Below are positions 1 to 13,259 of a DNA stretch of 64,000 nt, in pieces. The stretch comes from Lentzea albidocapillata subsp. violacea (GTDB taxonomy: Bacteria > Actinomycetota > Actinomycetes > Mycobacteriales > Pseudonocardiaceae): positions 167,291 through 231,290 of the forward strand of contig NZ_FNET01000014.1 of NCBI RefSeq assembly GCF_900100275.1, read 5' to 3'. Position numbers and translations under genes: made by a program. The notes beneath the pieces were generated by a model, which did no database searches, was not told where the DNA came from, and worked only from the letters and a program-made list of their open reading frames with translations. Positions within the stretch are counted from its first letter, which is position 1. Each line of letters opens with the position of its first letter.

Positions 1-384
1 GACGCCGCGCACAACCCGCACGGCGCCGCGGCCCTGGCCAAGGCTCTGGAGTCGGAGTTCGGCTTCCGCAAGCTGGTGGCCGTCGTCTCCGTCATGTCCG
101 ACAAGGACGCCGAGGGCATCCTCGCCGCACTGGAGCCGGTGGTGCAGGAACTGGTGATCACCACCAACTCCTCGCCGCGCGCGATGGACCCGGACGTCCT
201 CGCCGGCCTGGCCGTCCCGATCTTCGGCGAGGACCGCTTCGAGGTGCGTCCCCGCCTCGTGGACGCCATCGAGGAAGCCATCCACCTCATCGAGGACGAA
301 CAGTCCGGCGGCGGCATCATCGTGACCGGCTCCGTCGTCACCGCGGGCGAGGCCCGCGCGCTGTTCGGAAAGGAACCGGCATGA
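1..384 (+). CDS. folC: Folylpolyglutamate synthase / dihydrofolate synthase, C-terminal part (partial at 5' edge)
   Basis: The reading frame is open from the first base and ends with 127 residues in view. It opens with DAAHNPHGA, the conserved motif of the Mur-ligase-like C-terminal domain of FolC, followed by the typical VVSVMSDKD and TGSVVTAGEARAL segments. FolC adds glutamates to folates (and makes dihydrofolate in many bacteria) in the cytoplasm; the ATP-binding N-terminal domain lies outside the window. Its stop overlaps the next start (ATGA), so the two genes are translationally coupled. The folC-DUF4233 order is standard in actinobacteria. Identification is firm despite truncation. Confidence 0.93.
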   Translation, partial: DAAHNPHGAAALAKALESEFGFRKLVAVVSVMSDKDAEGILAALEPVVQELVITTNSSPRAMDPDVLAGLAVPIFGEDRFEVRPRLVDAIEEAIHLIEDEQSGGGIIVTGSVVTAGEARALFGKEPA

Positions 385-779
385 CCACCCCGGCGCCTCT
401 GAAGAAAGACCCGATGAAGGCTTTCCGGGGCATCATGGCCGGAACACTGATCCTCGAGGTCATCGTCGTCGCCCTGGCCCTGCCGGTGATCGCCAAACTG
501 CACGGCGGCGTCACGTCCCTGGTGGGCTGGATCGCCTTCGGCTTCATCGCGGTGTTCATCGCGCTGTGCGCGTTCGTCCGCAAGCCGTGGGCGATCGGCG
601 CTGTCGTCGGTCTGCACGTGCTGCTGATCGCCACCTGGCTGCTGTTGCCGGCGATGGGCGTGATCGGCGTGATCTTCGGGCTCGTCTGGGCGTACCTGTT
701 GTGGCTGCGCAAGGACCTGCTCAAGCGGATGGCCGAGGGCCGGCTCCCGGCGCAGCAGCAGCCAGAACAGCAGTCCTGA
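381..779 (+). CDS. DUF4233 family membrane protein
   Basis: A 132-residue protein with about four hydrophobic segments (roughly residues 15-37, 42-63, 68-88 and 90-110) and charged ends, so a small integral membrane protein. Length and position directly after folC, with an ATGA overlap, match the DUF4233 family that sits between folC and ndk in mycobacteria and streptomycetes. No function is known. Here it ends the two-gene unit: a hairpin follows 21 bases after the stop, and ndk is displaced about 14 kb downstream. Confidence 0.85.
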   Translation: MTTPAPLKKDPMKAFRGIMAGTLILEVIVVALALPVIAKLHGGVTSLVGWIAFGFIAVFIALCAFVRKPWAIGAVVGLHVLLIATWLLLPAMGVIGVIFGLVWAYLLWLRKDLLKRMAEGRLPAQQQPEQQS

Positions 780-800
780 CAGAGCGCGTTTCCGCGCGAC

Positions 801-832
801 ACCCTCGCTCGTCGCAATGCGACGGCGAGGGT
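801..832 (+). terminator. Hairpin terminator after folC-DUF4233
   Basis: ACCCTCGC (801-808) pairs with GCGAGGGT (825-832), and the inner GTCG (811-814) pairs with CGAC (820-823) around CAATG. The stem is interrupted by a small internal loop, and no strong T-run follows. It separates the conserved folC unit from the ESX-type cassette. Confidence 0.6.
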
Positions 833-929
833 TCGTCGTGTTCACCCGATCGTGCTGCGAAACCGGGGCCAGTCCCGCGACCTGGCGCTATGCTGCTTGA
901 CGCACGAATCTGCGGGGAGGGCACTGGGG

Positions 930-1226
930 ATGAGCGGGACCAAGGTCGATCTGGAGACACTGCGCGCCGCGATCAAGGAGTACGAATCCATCCGCGACGA
1001 CCTGATGATGGCCCATCAGAACGGCGAGCGGCTGATCACCGTTCAGGGTGCCGGCAAGGACGCGCCGAGCCAGGTCTACGCGAACTGGGCGCGCGCCGCC
1101 GGCGAGGCGCATCAGAAGTCGAACAAGCAGCTTCAGGACACCCTGACCACCAGGATCGAGAACCTGCAGGCCACGCTGCGTCAGTACGAGCAGACCGAGC
1201 AAGGCAACCGGGACAACCTCAAGTAG
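930..1226 (+). CDS. WXG100/ESAT-6-like small protein
   Basis: A 98-residue, mostly helical, charged protein with no signal peptide or membrane segment. The size and two-helix character fit the WXG100-like substrates of type VII (ESX) secretion. There is no clear WxG turn; a W in YANWARAAG falls near the middle. The ATG at 930 is chosen because GGAGG (916-920) precedes it by 9 nt; an upstream start in frame would lack this. It is first in a tight four-gene set with a DUF3558 lipoprotein, a PPE-like protein and an EspG-like protein, which supports an ESX-related role. The family assignment rests on context as much as on sequence. Confidence 0.65.
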   Translation: MSGTKVDLETLRAAIKEYESIRDDLMMAHQNGERLITVQGAGKDAPSQVYANWARAAGEAHQKSNKQLQDTLTTRIENLQATLRQYEQTEQGNRDNLK

Positions 1227-1239
1227 AAGGACTGAGCTG

Positions 1240-1845
1240 TTGCGCATCCGAACCATCGTCGCTGGTACCGCAGCAGTCGCGCTGCTCGCGGGCTGCGGCG
1301 ACAGCGGTGGCACGACCGGTATGCCCACCACCGCCACTCCGTCGACCAGTGCCGGCGACAGCGGCGGAGCTCCCAAGATCGAGAGCCCGCTGGATGTCAA
1401 GGCCTTCGAAGCCGCTCCGTGCAATACGGTCACCCCTGCCCAGGTAGAGGCGTTCGGACTGCCCGGCGTCACCGGACGGGTGAACAGCAACGAGCTCGGC
1501 GCGGCTTGCATCTGGCTGGGTGCCAGCACACCGGCGAAGATGGCTCCTGGGATCGCATTTCTCCCTGAAGGCACGAACCTCTCCACCATCCTTCCGAACA
1601 AGGCGAACATCTACGCGGCGTTCGAGTCTCAGCCGGCCATCCAGGGCTACCCCACCTACATCGCTCTCGTGTCGGATGCCCGTACCAACGGTGACTGCGC
1701 GTTGCTCGTCGGAGTGTCCGACGTGAAGGCCGTCACGTTCACCTTCCAGAGCGACAAAGGCAGTCCGAGGTTCGCCGACCCGTGTGCCGGGATCACCGAG
1801 TTCGCGAATCTCGCCATCACCACGATGAAGGCAGGTGCGAAATGA
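1240..1845 (+). CDS. DUF3558 family lipoprotein
   Basis: 201 residues from a TTG start. The N-terminus is a lipoprotein signal with lipobox LLAGC, followed by a Ser/Thr/Gly-rich linker and a folded domain containing PCNTVT, AACIWLG and DPCAGITEFA, which are DUF3558 features including two paired cysteines. It should be lipid-anchored on the outer face of the membrane. DUF3558 lipoproteins are repeatedly encoded beside ESX/PPE-like genes in Pseudonocardiaceae; their function is unknown. Its stop overlaps the ATG of the PPE-like gene (ATGA), so expression is coupled. Confidence 0.83.
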   Translation: MRIRTIVAGTAAVALLAGCGDSGGTTGMPTTATPSTSAGDSGGAPKIESPLDVKAFEAAPCNTVTPAQVEAFGLPGVTGRVNSNELGAACIWLGASTPAKMAPGIAFLPEGTNLSTILPNKANIYAAFESQPAIQGYPTYIALVSDARTNGDCALLVGVSDVKAVTFTFQSDKGSPRFADPCAGITEFANLAITTMKAGAK

Positions 1846-3185
1846 CCAGGCCCGCGCCCAGCTGTTTCACCGAGGACAACACACGCGCCGAGGGCTTCTC
1901 GGGAGCACAGATCTACTCCCAGATGCATGGTGGCCCTGGTACCGCGTCGGCTGATGCCGCCGCCACCGCGGCCGCGGGACTGGGGCGCGACTACGCCGGC
2001 ATCGAGGCGAGGCTCAAGCGGGTCGGCGAGACGCTGGGCGAAGCGTGGACGGGTGCGAGCGCGAATGCGGCTCAGGCTGCCGCGAATCCGATCAACCAGG
2101 CCATGGTCCAGATGCAGGACGCCCTGCGGCAGGCCGACCACTCCATCTCGAACCAGGTCTACCAGTTCAACCTGAACAAGAACCAGCTCAAGGACATGCC
2201 GGCGTCAAAGCCGGACACGAACTTCTGGGACGACGCGACCCCTTGGGACACGGACACCGAGGACAAGGTCAACGGCTACAACGCTGAAGAGGCTCACAAC
2301 CGCAGCGTTTACAGGGAGTTCCAGAGCGCCAGCAACACCAACCGCGGTGAGCTGCCGAGGGAGTTCCCCGGCGTCACGACCGACAGCCTCGTGGTCGAGA
2401 TCGCCGAGACCGGCGGCCACAACGGTGAAGAGAAGACGACGAACAACAACACGACGACCACACGGACGTCGAGCACCTCGAGCACTTCCTCGACCAGCAC
2501 GCCGCAGAGCACTGTCGGCACCCCGTGGACGGTCCCGACCACCAACGGCGACCAGACCACCACCAGCTCGTCCGACACCACGAACACCAGCAACACCAAC
2601 AACACCGGCAAGCCCGGGATCGACAACCCCACCGGCAAGCCCCCGGCCGGCAGCGTGATCGACCGGCCGAACAACACGGGCCTCCCGCCCATCGGTGTGC
2701 CCGTCCGCCCGAACACCGGCGGTCCTGGTGGCCCCGGCGGTCCGGGTGGTCCTGGTCGCGGCGGCACGAACGGTCCGGGCGGCACCGGTCGCGGTGGCCC
2801 CGGCGGCCCCGGTGCGGGTGGCAAGTTCGGTGGTGGCGCCGGTGGCGGTGCCGGAGGCAAGTTCGGTGGCGGTGGCATCGGCGGAGTCGGTGGTGGCAGC
2901 GGCAGCGCAGCGGCCGGCAGCACGGCGGCCCAGCAGCCCGGTGGCAAGGCCGGGGTGTTCGGCGGCATGGGCGAGACCGGCCAGAACGCGGCGCGCGGCG
3001 GAGCGGCAGGCGCGGCCGGACGAGGTGGCGCGGCCGGCATGGGCGGGATGGGCGGTCAGGGGCAGAAGGGTCAGGGAGAGGACGACCTGGAGCACAAGTC
3101 CGCCGACTACCTCATCACCGAGGAGAACACGAACGAGATCATCGGTGACATGCCGATGGTCGCACCGCCGACGATCGGGGGCTGA
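1842..3185 (+). CDS. PPE-like ESX-associated protein with Pro/Gly/Thr-rich tail
   Basis: 447 residues. Residues 1 to about 125 resemble a PPE-type helical domain (GAQIYSQMHGG, then Ala-rich helices with ANPINQAMVQMQDALRQAD). The middle is Thr/Ser/Asn-rich, and roughly residues 280-410 are dominated by GGPGG/GGRGG-type low complexity, ending in an acidic tail. No signal peptide is present, as expected for a type VII substrate. The start at 1842 gives an ATGA overlap with the lipoprotein gene. The EspG-like gene follows by 1 nt; EspG chaperones bind PPE proteins in mycobacteria, which fits. No ESX core component (EccB/C/D/E, MycP) is in the window, so export must use machinery elsewhere. Confidence 0.75.
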   Translation: MTRPAPSCFTEDNTRAEGFSGAQIYSQMHGGPGTASADAAATAAAGLGRDYAGIEARLKRVGETLGEAWTGASANAAQAAANPINQAMVQMQDALRQADHSISNQVYQFNLNKNQLKDMPASKPDTNFWDDATPWDTDTEDKVNGYNAEEAHNRSVYREFQSASNTNRGELPREFPGVTTDSLVVEIAETGGHNGEEKTTNNNTTTTRTSSTSSTSSTSTPQSTVGTPWTVPTTNGDQTTTSSSDTTNTSNTNNTGKPGIDNPTGKPPAGSVIDRPNNTGLPPIGVPVRPNTGGPGGPGGPGGPGRGGTNGPGGTGRGGPGGPGAGGKFGGGAGGGAGGKFGGGGIGGVGGGSGSAAAGSTAAQQPGGKAGVFGGMGETGQNAARGGAAGAAGRGGAAGMGGMGGQGQKGQGEDDLEHKSADYLITEENTNEIIGDMPMVAPPTIGG

Positions 3186-3186
3186 C

Positions 3187-3885
3187 GTGCTTCGGTCGTC
3201 GATCCAACTGTCCGACCTCGCCTTCGACGTCCTGTGGAAGCAGGAGAAGCTGGGGCAGTACCACCCCGCGCTCTCCGTCGACTCGCCCGGTGAGACCGAG
3301 GACGAACGCGTGCTCATCGAGCGCGACGTCATCGGTGAGCTGCGGCGGGTCGGGCTCGACCACCCGGACGTCCGGGGCACGCTGCACCTGATCGCCAAGG
3401 CGGAGCACGACTACTCGGCCTGGATCGCGGTCACGCCGAACGAGACCAGGCCCGTGGTGGTCGCGGCGAACGCGCAGCACGGTGTGCTTGCCCTGCACGA
3501 CAACGGGTTCGTGCAGCTGCACCCGATCCGGCCGGACAACGCGCCGGAGGTCCTCGCGATGCAGCTGCCGGACGTCCCGGCGGGCCGCGGCGCGTCGATC
3601 AACGTGCACGAGACCGAGATCAACCTGCACCAGCAGGGCAAGGCGTCGCCGTCGATCTCACTGCGCCAGTTGCTCGCCCAGCCCCGCAACGGCACGGCGA
3701 AGCTGTACGCGGCGAAGCGCGACGGCGAGGGCCGGCAGCGCGCCAAGACGTTCCTCACCACGATCGACTTCGAGGACGGCCGCTGGCTCGTGGTCAAGTA
3801 CACCGACCAGAACCAGCAGACGTGGGTGCACGCCACCCCGGCGTCGCGTCAGATCATCACCGACTGGCTCAAGCGCCTCACCTGA
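3187..3885 (+). CDS. EspG-like ESX secretion-associated chaperone
   Basis: 232 residues from GTG, one base after the PPE-like stop. The sequence is an alpha/beta cytoplasmic protein without signal or membrane segments; features such as DVLWKQEKLG near the N-terminus, ARIAVTP-like and GVLALHDNG segments, and the C-terminal FTTID/GRWLVVKY strands resemble the ESX secretion-associated EspG family, which holds PPE proteins soluble and guides them to the secretion machine. Fixed position after a PPE-like gene supports this. Exact EspG fold match is inferred, not computed. Confidence 0.72.
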   Translation: MLRSSIQLSDLAFDVLWKQEKLGQYHPALSVDSPGETEDERVLIERDVIGELRRVGLDHPDVRGTLHLIAKAEHDYSAWIAVTPNETRPVVVAANAQHGVLALHDNGFVQLHPIRPDNAPEVLAMQLPDVPAGRGASINVHETEINLHQQGKASPSISLRQLLAQPRNGTAKLYAAKRDGEGRQRAKTFLTTIDFEDGRWLVVKYTDQNQQTWVHATPASRQIITDWLKRLT

Positions 3886-3922
3886 CGGATTTACCGCCAC
3901 ATAACCGGACTGCACCAGCGTC

Positions 3923-4351
3923 GTGGCTGTGAGAAAGCCATTCGCCATCGCCGCCGCACTGGCCGCGACGCTGCTGTCCGTGGGTGTCGGCACCGCCAAC
4001 GCCGAGACCGTCCCCGGTTGTGCCTCTGCCAAGCAGATCGGCAGCACGGGGTACGTGAAGTACCAGGGCGCGACCATCGCGTCGGTCAAGCAGTTCGCCG
4101 GGTGCGGCAAGAACTACGCCTACACCTGGGTCTGGGACTCCTACGCCAAGAGCCACTCCTACCGCGTCTCGAACTGGATCGCGGTGATCGACGGCAACGA
4201 GGAGTACCCCGGCGGCGACATCCGCAGCGGCACCAGGCAGGAGCTGTGGGGCGCCGGGGCGGCCACGCTCAGCAAGTGCACCCGCGCGGTCGCCAGCGTC
4301 ACCGTGCCGGGCGGCAGCTACGTGTCGGGCTGGACCGACCTGCGCTGCTGA
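3923..4351 (+). CDS. Small secreted protein, unknown function
   Basis: 142 residues from GTG. A clear Sec signal peptide (RK, a hydrophobic run of about 18 residues, then a TANAE-type cleavage site near residue 27) leaves a mature domain of about 115 residues with four cysteines (PGC, GCGK, SKC, LRC) that could form two disulfides. It is rich in W/Y/S/G and would act outside the cell. It lies alone between the ESX-type cassette and the PhoD-type gene, with 37 nt upstream and 51 nt downstream. I do not recognise the family. Confidence 0.75.
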   Translation: MAVRKPFAIAAALAATLLSVGVGTANAETVPGCASAKQIGSTGYVKYQGATIASVKQFAGCGKNYAYTWVWDSYAKSHSYRVSNWIAVIDGNEEYPGGDIRSGTRQELWGAGAATLSKCTRAVASVTVPGGSYVSGWTDLRC

Positions 4352-4402
4352 AGTTCACCTCGGGTTTCAGCACCGGCCAGAACCGGCGACTAGAAACCGC
4401 GC

Positions 4403-5911
4403 ATGACCTTCGACCGTCGTACGTTGTTCAAGGCAGGCGCACTCGGTACGGCCGCGGCGCTGGTGCCCTCGGGCATCAGCCTCGCGAAGTCGGACCGCCC
4501 GATCCTCACCCACGGCGTGCAGTCCGGCGACGTCACGTGGGACGGCGGCATCGTGTGGACACGCGCCGACCGTCCCTCGCGGATGTTCGTCGAGGTGTCC
4601 AACGACCCGAGGTTCCGCCTCTCCCGCCGCCTCCGCGGCCCGTTGCTCACCCCCGAGACCGGCGGCACCGGGCACGTCAGGGTGTCGAGCCTGCTGCCCG
4701 GCCGCCCCGCCTACTACCGCGTCACGGCCGAGGACCTGCACGGCCGCACCTGCAGCGCACCCGTCACGGGCAGCTTCACCACCGCCCCGCTCGGCCGCGA
4801 CGACGTGCGGTTCGTGTGGTCCGGTGACGTCGCGGGCCAGGGCTGGGGCATCAACCCCGACATCGGCGGCATGCCGATCTTCCGGGCGATGGCCGACCGC
4901 AACCCCGACTTCTTCATCCACAGCGGCGACAGCGTCTACTCCGACGGCCCGATGCAGGCGAGCGTCACGCTCCCGGACGGCCGGATCTGGCGCAACGTCG
5001 TCACGCCGGAGAAGTCCAAAGTGGCCGAAACGCTCGACGAGTACCGCGGCCAGTTCGCCTACAACCTCCTCGACGACAACGTGAAGCGCTTCGCCTCCCA
5101 GGTCCCCGTCTTCGCACAGTGGGACGACCACGAGGTCACGAACAACTGGTACCCCGGCGAGATTCTCGACAGCCCGCTCTACACCGAGAAGCGCGTGGAC
5201 GTGCTGGCGCAGCGGGCTTTCCAGGCGTTCCACGAGTGGATGCCGATCGACCGGAAGCGTGCGGTGGACGGCCGTGTCTACCGGAAGTTCTCCTACGGCC
5301 GCAACGTCGAGATCTTCGTGCTCGACATGCGCACCTACAAGGACCGGAACACCTCGCCCAAGGACAAGCCCGGCGTGATCCTCGGCGCGCAGCAGGCGAA
5401 GTGGCTCGTAGACGGGCTCAGCCGCAGCACCGCCACGTGGAAGATCATCGCGGCGGACCTCCCGATCGGCCTCACCGTGCCGGACGGCACCGACATCGAG
5501 GGCGTCGCGAACGGCCTGCCCGGCGCGCCCAACGGCCGCGAGGACGAGATCGCGTGGGTCCTGCGCGAGCTCAAGAAGCGCCGGGTCAAGAACACCGTGT
5601 GGCTCACGGCGGACGTCCACTACACCGCCGCACACCACTACTCGCCCGACCGCGCGGCCGTGGCCGACTTCGACCCGTTCTGGGAGTTCGTGTCCGGCCC
5701 GCTGCACGCCGGTGCGTTCGGCCCGAACAAGCTCGACCCGACGTTCGGTCCGCAGGCCGTGTTCGTGCACGCACCGCCCGCCGCCAACACCACGCCGCTG
5801 GACGGGTTCCAGCACTTCGGCGAGGTCAAGGCGTCGCGGCACGAGCTGACGGTGTGGCTGCGTGACGCGACCGGCACCTCCCTCTGGTCCAAAACGCTCA
5901 GGGCCGCCTGA
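4403..5911 (+). CDS. phoD: PhoD-type alkaline phosphatase / phosphodiesterase, Tat-exported
   Basis: 502 residues. The N-terminus carries a twin-arginine motif (DRRTLFKAG) and a hydrophobic stretch ending around residue 30, indicating Tat export of a folded metalloenzyme. It then shows the N-terminal fibronectin-like domain (HGVQSGDVT, IVWTRAD) and the PhoD catalytic domain with SGDSVYSD, QWDDHEVTNNW, DMRTYKDRN and DVHYTAAHHY, which supply the metal ligands. PhoD enzymes release phosphate from phosphoesters and teichoic-acid-type polymers outside the cell. Length is normal. No Pho-box was searched for reliably; regulation is not visible. Confidence 0.92.
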   Translation: MTFDRRTLFKAGALGTAAALVPSGISLAKSDRPILTHGVQSGDVTWDGGIVWTRADRPSRMFVEVSNDPRFRLSRRLRGPLLTPETGGTGHVRVSSLLPGRPAYYRVTAEDLHGRTCSAPVTGSFTTAPLGRDDVRFVWSGDVAGQGWGINPDIGGMPIFRAMADRNPDFFIHSGDSVYSDGPMQASVTLPDGRIWRNVVTPEKSKVAETLDEYRGQFAYNLLDDNVKRFASQVPVFAQWDDHEVTNNWYPGEILDSPLYTEKRVDVLAQRAFQAFHEWMPIDRKRAVDGRVYRKFSYGRNVEIFVLDMRTYKDRNTSPKDKPGVILGAQQAKWLVDGLSRSTATWKIIAADLPIGLTVPDGTDIEGVANGLPGAPNGREDEIAWVLRELKKRRVKNTVWLTADVHYTAAHHYSPDRAAVADFDPFWEFVSGPLHAGAFGPNKLDPTFGPQAVFVHAPPAANTTPLDGFQHFGEVKASRHELTVWLRDATGTSLWSKTLRAA

Positions 5912-5932
5912 CGGGAGTCGTAGGGTCGGTGG

Positions 5933-7177
5933 GTGCCCATCTCGTTCGACACCACCGGCTTCCGTCAGCTCGACCAGAACACCTGGCAGCACCCCAGCAG
6001 CGGTGACCGGGCCGAACTGGCCTACTACGGCCTGGTCCCCGATCTGCCCGCCGGGCTGGACGACCTGCCGAGACTCAGGCACGACCTCGCCCTGATCCAC
6101 GGCGAGACCGGCTGCCTGATCGAGGCGCACGTCGTCCAGCTCGGAGGGGCGCCGGCGCTGCTGCGGATCATCAAGCTGCCGCTGCCGAACCAGCCGAACG
6201 GGCAGGTGTTCGTCGGTTCCTTCACCATCCCCAAGGAGAGCTGCAGCGCCGTGCTCCAGCTGGGCGCGGTGGAACGCGGCATGACGGGCGCGCGGGAGGC
6301 GATTCTCGCGGCCGAGCTCGGGTTCCAGAGCTGGGTGAAACCGCACCCGTACGCGCCCGAGCTGGAAGGCGTGCTGCCGTTCCACGCGGGCGACGATCCC
6401 CGCCATGACGTGAGGTTCCCCGACCACCCGTTGACGCGTGTGCGTGCGTGGGCACATCACGTGGTTCGCACGGCACGGGTGGATCCGGGGTTCGCCTCGC
6501 TGCCGCCGTTCCGGGTGCAGGCGCCGCCACCGGTCGCGCCTGGTCAGAGCCTCATCACGGCGCTGCCGAGCCTGCCGGTCAAGGACTTCATCGGCTTGCA
6601 GATCGGCGAGCAGACGACGTACTGGCGGACCGCAGACCCGAAGCTCAGGGAGATGCTCGGCCGCGGGCTCATGGGCCGTTCGCCGCTCGCCGAGACCCGG
6701 TTCCGCGACATGCTGCTCATCGACATCGAGACCGGCGAAGCGATGATCCCCGACCGCTTCACCACCAACGGTCAGATGACCGCGCACGGCACGCGCCTGC
6801 AGCAGGTCACGCTGCCCGAGGCCGACGCGGCGCTCTCCGACGACGACGTCATGGACGCCTTCAAGTGGGCCGGCCGGATGGCGGGGGCGGCGGCGGAACG
6901 CGGCGAGTTCCTGTCCCTGGAACCGATCGAGAACCAGGGCGAGCAGGCCGATCCGCACATCCTCCTGGCCGTGCAGCCGCACGAGGGCCAGCAGATGGTC
7001 ATCGCCCAGTTCTCGCCGCCGCCGGCCGAGGGGCCGTTGGCCGGAGCACCGAGCCGCAGCGCACCCGCGACGCCGGAGTCGGTCGAGGGCATCGGTGTGA
7101 TCGCCGGGCTCGCGGTCAACGAGTGGCGCTCACATCCGCTGCGGATGGCGATCACCTATCGGCGTCCGGCAGGCTGA
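5933..7177 (+). CDS. Conserved hypothetical cytoplasmic protein
   Basis: 414 residues from GTG. A TAGGGT hexamer at 5921-5926 sits 6 nt before the start, suggesting a leaderless transcript. The protein has no signal peptide or transmembrane segment. The N-terminal half has a compact globular pattern (HGETGCLIEAHVVQLGG, LLRIIKLPLPNQPNGQV, VGSFTIPKESCSAVLQLG); a Pro-rich hinge near residues 190-205 leads to a second region resembling repeat stress/immunity-type proteins only weakly. I do not recognise a family. It may be an independent unit between phoD and the amylase gene. Confidence 0.7.
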   Translation: MPISFDTTGFRQLDQNTWQHPSSGDRAELAYYGLVPDLPAGLDDLPRLRHDLALIHGETGCLIEAHVVQLGGAPALLRIIKLPLPNQPNGQVFVGSFTIPKESCSAVLQLGAVERGMTGAREAILAAELGFQSWVKPHPYAPELEGVLPFHAGDDPRHDVRFPDHPLTRVRAWAHHVVRTARVDPGFASLPPFRVQAPPPVAPGQSLITALPSLPVKDFIGLQIGEQTTYWRTADPKLREMLGRGLMGRSPLAETRFRDMLLIDIETGEAMIPDRFTTNGQMTAHGTRLQQVTLPEADAALSDDDVMDAFKWAGRMAGAAAERGEFLSLEPIENQGEQADPHILLAVQPHEGQQMVIAQFSPPPAEGPLAGAPSRSAPATPESVEGIGVIAGLAVNEWRSHPLRMAITYRRPAG

Positions 7178-7179
7178 TT

Positions 7180-7191
7180 GCAAACATTTGC
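7180..7191. promoter_or_regulatory. Operator-like inverted repeat 1 of the amylopullulanase gene
   Basis: GCAAACATTTGC: GCAAA and TTTGC are inverted around CA, and the repeat extends to TGCAAA/TTTGCA. It overlaps a possible -35 (TTGCAA, 7178-7183) for a possible -10 TATTGT (7203-7208). A related element lies 65 bp downstream. The shape fits a LacI-family sugar regulator, which is an inference. Confidence 0.5.
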
Positions 7192-7244
7192 AGTACCCGA
7201 CGTATTGTTTCCCGCTGTTTGTCGTGGTTTCGTGCAGCAACCCT

Positions 7245-7256
7245 GCAAGAGTTTGC
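7245..7256. promoter_or_regulatory. Operator-like inverted repeat 2 of the amylopullulanase gene
   Basis: GCAAGAGTTTGC shares 10 of 12 bases with the upstream element and has the same GCAA(4)TTGC arms. It lies in the presumed 5' leader just before the AGGAGG ribosome binding site (7261-7266), a position where a bound repressor could block transcription or early elongation. A pair six helical turns apart could also support looping. Confidence 0.45.
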
Positions 7257-7271
7257 GACAAGGAGGTCGCG

Positions 7272-12681
<5,410 letters not shown>

Positions 12682-12686
<5 letters not shown>

Positions 12687-12729
12687 TCCCGCTTAGAAAT
12701 AGTTTCGTTCCGGATTAGTTTGGTACCGT
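12682..12729 (+). promoter_or_regulatory. Promoter and operator-like sites of the MarR gene
   Basis: A TACCGT -10 hexamer (12724-12729) sits 7 nt before ATG 12737, a leaderless arrangement. Upstream, GATAGTCCC (12682-12690) is identical to half of the operator before the exporter gene, and AAATAGTTTCGT (12697-12708) matches 10 of 12 bases of that operator read on the other strand. GATAGT overlaps the stop codon of the amylopullulanase gene. Autoregulation is inferred. Confidence 0.55.
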
Positions 12730-12736
12730 CGTGTTC

Positions 12737-13219
12737 ATGGGCACGACGGGGTGTACTGACCTGATGATGCTGCTGCATCGGACGGGGCACGCGCTCGAGA
12801 CAGAGCTGACGGCGAGGCTCGCGGAGATCGGACTGACTCCGCGAGCCCGCTGCGTGCTGTCCAGCGCGCTGGACGCGGAGCTTACGCAGACCGAGATCGC
12901 CGACATGGTCGACATCGACAAGACGACCATGGTCGTGACGATGGACGCGCTCGAGTCCGCCGGCTACGCCGAGCGCAAGCCGTCGCCGACGGATCGCCGC
13001 GCCCGCGTGGTGGTCGTGACCGAGCAGGGCCGCGCGATCGTGGCGAAGGCCGACGACGTGTACCGGGACGTGGTCGGCAGCGTGCTCGGCTCGTTGCCCG
13101 ATGACGAGCGTGCGGGCCTGGTCAACGGCCTGACGAGGCTGGTCGAGGGCCGTCTGGGCACTCCTGTGGCGTGCGAGAAGCCGCCGCGGAAACGTGCGCT
13201 GCGTCATGCCGTTGGATAG
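12737..13219 (+). CDS. MarR family transcriptional regulator
   Basis: 160 residues with a winged-helix domain: helices from about residue 10, recognition region LTQTEIADMVDIDKTTMVVTMDALE-type, and wing with RKPSPTDRRARVVVVTEQG, the DxR-rich signature of MarR proteins. MarR dimers repress genes until a small aromatic or other ligand binds. ATG 12737 is preferred over GTG 12731 because the -10 hexamer ends 7 nt before it. It precedes a drug-exporter-type gene by 40 nt, and shared operator-like sequences lie before both genes, so it probably represses the exporter and itself. The C-terminus adds a basic tail. Confidence 0.88.
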   Translation: MGTTGCTDLMMLLHRTGHALETELTARLAEIGLTPRARCVLSSALDAELTQTEIADMVDIDKTTMVVTMDALESAGYAERKPSPTDRRARVVVVTEQGRAIVAKADDVYRDVVGSVLGSLPDDERAGLVNGLTRLVEGRLGTPVACEKPPRKRALRHAVG

Positions 13220-13220
13220 A

Positions 13221-13252
13221 AGATAGTCCCATACAAAACTATCTGTTACGGT
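13221..13252 (+). promoter_or_regulatory. MarR-type operator and leaderless promoter of the exporter gene
   Basis: AGATAGT (13221-13227) and ACTATCT (13238-13244) form a perfect 7-bp inverted repeat with a 10-bp spacer. A TACGGT -10 hexamer (13247-13252) follows by 2 bp and lies 7 nt before the ATG, so a bound dimer would cover the -35 region. Perfect symmetry and position make this the likely site of the neighbouring MarR protein. Confidence 0.65.
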
Positions 13253-13259
13253 TCCTCTT

